Positions 62,523-64,000 of a DNA stretch of 64,000 nt are shown here, in pieces. Positions within the stretch are counted from its first letter, which is position 1. Each line of letters opens with the position of its first letter. Origin of the DNA: Jannaschia aquimarina (GTDB taxonomy: Bacteria; Pseudomonadota; Alphaproteobacteria; Rhodobacterales; Rhodobacteraceae); the NCBI RefSeq assembly GCF_000877395.1, contig NZ_JYFE01000074.1, forward strand, positions 62,001 through 126,000, read 5' to 3'. The notes under the pieces are model-generated. The model was not told the origin of the DNA. It did no database searches and worked only from the letters and a program-made list of their open reading frames with translations. Made by a program: the position numbers and the translations under genes.

Positions 62523-63431
62523 ATGGAGACGTGGGTTGCGATCACCATCGGCGCAGCGTTCCTGCAGAATGTCCGCTCCACCCTCCAGAAGCACCTCAAG
62601 GGCCGGATGGGCACCACGGGCGCGACCTTCGTGCGCTTCGGCTACGGCGTGCCCTTTGCCGCGATCTATGCCGCGATCCTGTTCACCGCGACGGGCGGCA
62701 GCGTGCCGGACGTCCCTGCCGCGTTCCTGCCCTGGCTGGCCCTTGGCGCCGTGACGCAGATCGGAGGGACGTTCCTGCTGGTGCATCTCTTCTCGTTCCG
62801 GAACTTCACCGTCGGGAATGCGTATTCCCGGACCGAGACGGCCCAGACCGCGATCTTCACCTTTCTCCTTTTCGGGGTCGGCTTCTCCTGGACGGCGATC
62901 GCGTCGATCCTGATTTCCGTCGCGGGCGTCATGGCGATCTCTGTCGCGCGGACGGCGGTGACGCCGCGCGCGCTGATCACATCGCTCGTCACGCCCGTGG
63001 CGCTGATGGGCATGGGGGCCGGCACGCTCTTTGGGTTGGCATCGGTCGGCTACCAGACGGCGGCGCGCAGCGTTCAGGCGGAGTCGTTCCTCGCGCAGGC
63101 GGTCGTGACCTTGTTGGCCGCGATCACGCTCCAGACGGTCCTGATGCTGGGATGGATGATCGCCCGGAATCGGGCGGAACTGGTCCGCGTCGGGCAAGCC
63201 TGGCGTCCGGGCCTCGCCGTCGGCTTCGTGGGCGCGACGGCGACGTTTGGCTGGTTCGCCGCCTTCACCTTGCAGCAGGCCGCGCTGGTGAAGGTCGTGG
63301 CACAGATAGAGATGCTCTTCGCCTTCGCCTCGTCCGTGTTCTTCTTCCGCGAGTCGATCAACAGACTCGAGGTCGTCGGCTGCGCGCTGATCGTGATCGG
63401 CGTGATCGTACTTCTGCTGGGGGGTGGATGA
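62523..63431 (+). CDS. EamA/DMT-family transporter
   Basis: This 302-residue inner-membrane protein has about ten helices in two five-helix EamA halves. The second half ends QQAALVKVVAQIEMLFAFASSVFFFRESINRLEVVGCALIVIGV, typical of drug/metabolite exporters. The cargo is unknown. Its stop overlaps the start of the metallo-beta-lactamase fold gene. Confidence 0.9.
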   Translation: METWVAITIGAAFLQNVRSTLQKHLKGRMGTTGATFVRFGYGVPFAAIYAAILFTATGGSVPDVPAAFLPWLALGAVTQIGGTFLLVHLFSFRNFTVGNAYSRTETAQTAIFTFLLFGVGFSWTAIASILISVAGVMAISVARTAVTPRALITSLVTPVALMGMGAGTLFGLASVGYQTAARSVQAESFLAQAVVTLLAAITLQTVLMLGWMIARNRAELVRVGQAWRPGLAVGFVGATATFGWFAAFTLQQAALVKVVAQIEMLFAFASSVFFFRESINRLEVVGCALIVIGVIVLLLGGG

Positions 63432-64000
63432 TGGAGAACTGGGTGGCCCTGCTCGGCGTGAAGGGTGGGCCCGCGATCCGTCCCGGATCCTCTATGCCGA
63501 CGTCGATCCTGGTGAAACTGGGCGGCCGCACGATCCTGGTGGATGCGGGTCTCGGCGCTGCCCGAGCGGTTTGCGCACAGGGGGTCGCTCTGGGTGATCT
63601 CGACCTTATCGTGATCACGCACCTGCATTCAGATCATTACCTGGAGCTCGGCCCGCTGATGCATACGGCCTGGACCGGGGGGCTGACCCGACCGATCCCG
63701 GTGATCGGCCCGGCGGGCCTGCAGGACTATTGGCGGCATTTCCTTGCGTCCATGTCCTTCGACGTCGACCTGCGCATCGCCGACGAGGGGCGTGTGCCCC
63801 TGGCCCCTGTGGCCGACATACACGAGATCGAGGCCGGTCCGATCTGGTCGGAGGGCGTGCGGATCGAGGCGATCCGCAACCACCACCCGCCCATCGCCGA
63901 AAGCTTCGCCCTGCGGATCTGCGGCGCGGAACGGACGGTCGTCCTGTCCGGAGACACGGCGCCCTTCGATGGATGGGCCGCGTTCTGCGAGGGAGCGGAC
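63428..64000 (+). CDS. Metallo-beta-lactamase fold hydrolase, N-terminal part (cut by window edge)
   Basis: About 190 residues are readable to the right edge. They include VDAGLGAAR, the zinc motif THLHSDHYLEL, and later EAIRNHHPPIAES and VVLSGDTAPFDG, the metal-ligand pattern of the superfamily. The frame starts at ATGATG (63428 or 63431) overlapping the transporter stop. It may belong to the arylsulfatase/RNase Z-like branch, but the substrate is unknown and the C-terminus is missing. Confidence 0.88.
   Translation, partial: MMENWVALLGVKGGPAIRPGSSMPTSILVKLGGRTILVDAGLGAARAVCAQGVALGDLDLIVITHLHSDHYLELGPLMHTAWTGGLTRPIPVIGPAGLQDYWRHFLASMSFDVDLRIADEGRVPLAPVADIHEIEAGPIWSEGVRIEAIRNHHPPIAESFALRICGAERTVVLSGDTAPFDGWAAFCEGAD

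Overview
The window is a high-GC chromosomal segment, about two thirds G+C by eye, with almost exclusively G/C-ending codons. It most likely comes from a Rhodobacteraceae-type alphaproteobacterium. This rests on three things: the gene orders (ctaC-ctaB-ctaG-ctaE-surf1-thrC-M16 peptidase; folK-rpoZ-rsh-DUF2062; hisC-tyrA), the aa3 oxidase biogenesis block, and a short intergenic repeat family of the kind I associate with Rhodobacterales. No rRNA, tRNA, phage, transposase or CRISPR array was seen.

Region 1 (1-13000) is a galactoside utilisation locus. An ABC transporter ATPase (cut by the left edge) and an IclR regulator read leftward. A rightward series encodes a sugar-binding protein, two permeases with three small genes interleaved, a GH36 alpha-galactosidase, an SDR (probable galactose dehydrogenase), 2-dehydro-3-deoxygalactonokinase, the matching phosphate aldolase, an SMP-30 type lactonase and a GH42 beta-galactosidase. 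Together they would import alpha- and beta-galactosides, hydrolyse them and degrade galactose by the De Ley-Doudoroff route to pyruvate and glyceraldehyde 3-phosphate. Galactonate dehydratase is the one step not found here. A pair of 20-bp-spaced palindromes precedes the binding-protein gene, and 11-bp iterons precede the SDR.

Region 2 (13000-23500) holds a leftward extensin-like/tyrA/hisC group, priA and a secreted NHL/esterase-like protein. A rightward, overlapping SDR-SDR-iron-sulfur photolyase trio and a DUF2726-like protein follow. Region 3 (23500-30200) has an 18-repeat MORN protein, glutamine-dependent NAD synthetase, a 720-bp gene-free stretch, a VOC protein, a GhrA-like reductase and a second HisC-like aminotransferase.

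Region 4 (30200-47300) has DUF2062, bifunctional Rsh, RNA polymerase omega and FolK, opposed by a NYN-domain protein. Then come Nudix, RNase HI and the YcjF/YcjX pair, several small enzymes, a SulP anion transporter, LysE, DUF3429, and an FAD monooxygenase. Region 5 (47300-64000) has ileS coupled to a macro-domain and a DUF3253 gene, the leftward cytochrome c oxidase/thrC operon, tldD, dprA, an EamA transporter and a metallo-beta-lactamase fold protein cut by the right edge.

Most of the window is ordinary core genome, and no wholly new system was identified. The most unusual signals are an abrupt low-GC3 segment inside the ileS editing domain, the small secreted proteins embedded in the sugar ABC operon, the tandem regulatory sites in the galactoside locus, an SDR lacking its catalytic lysine, and a higher-order 4-repeat period in the MORN protein.
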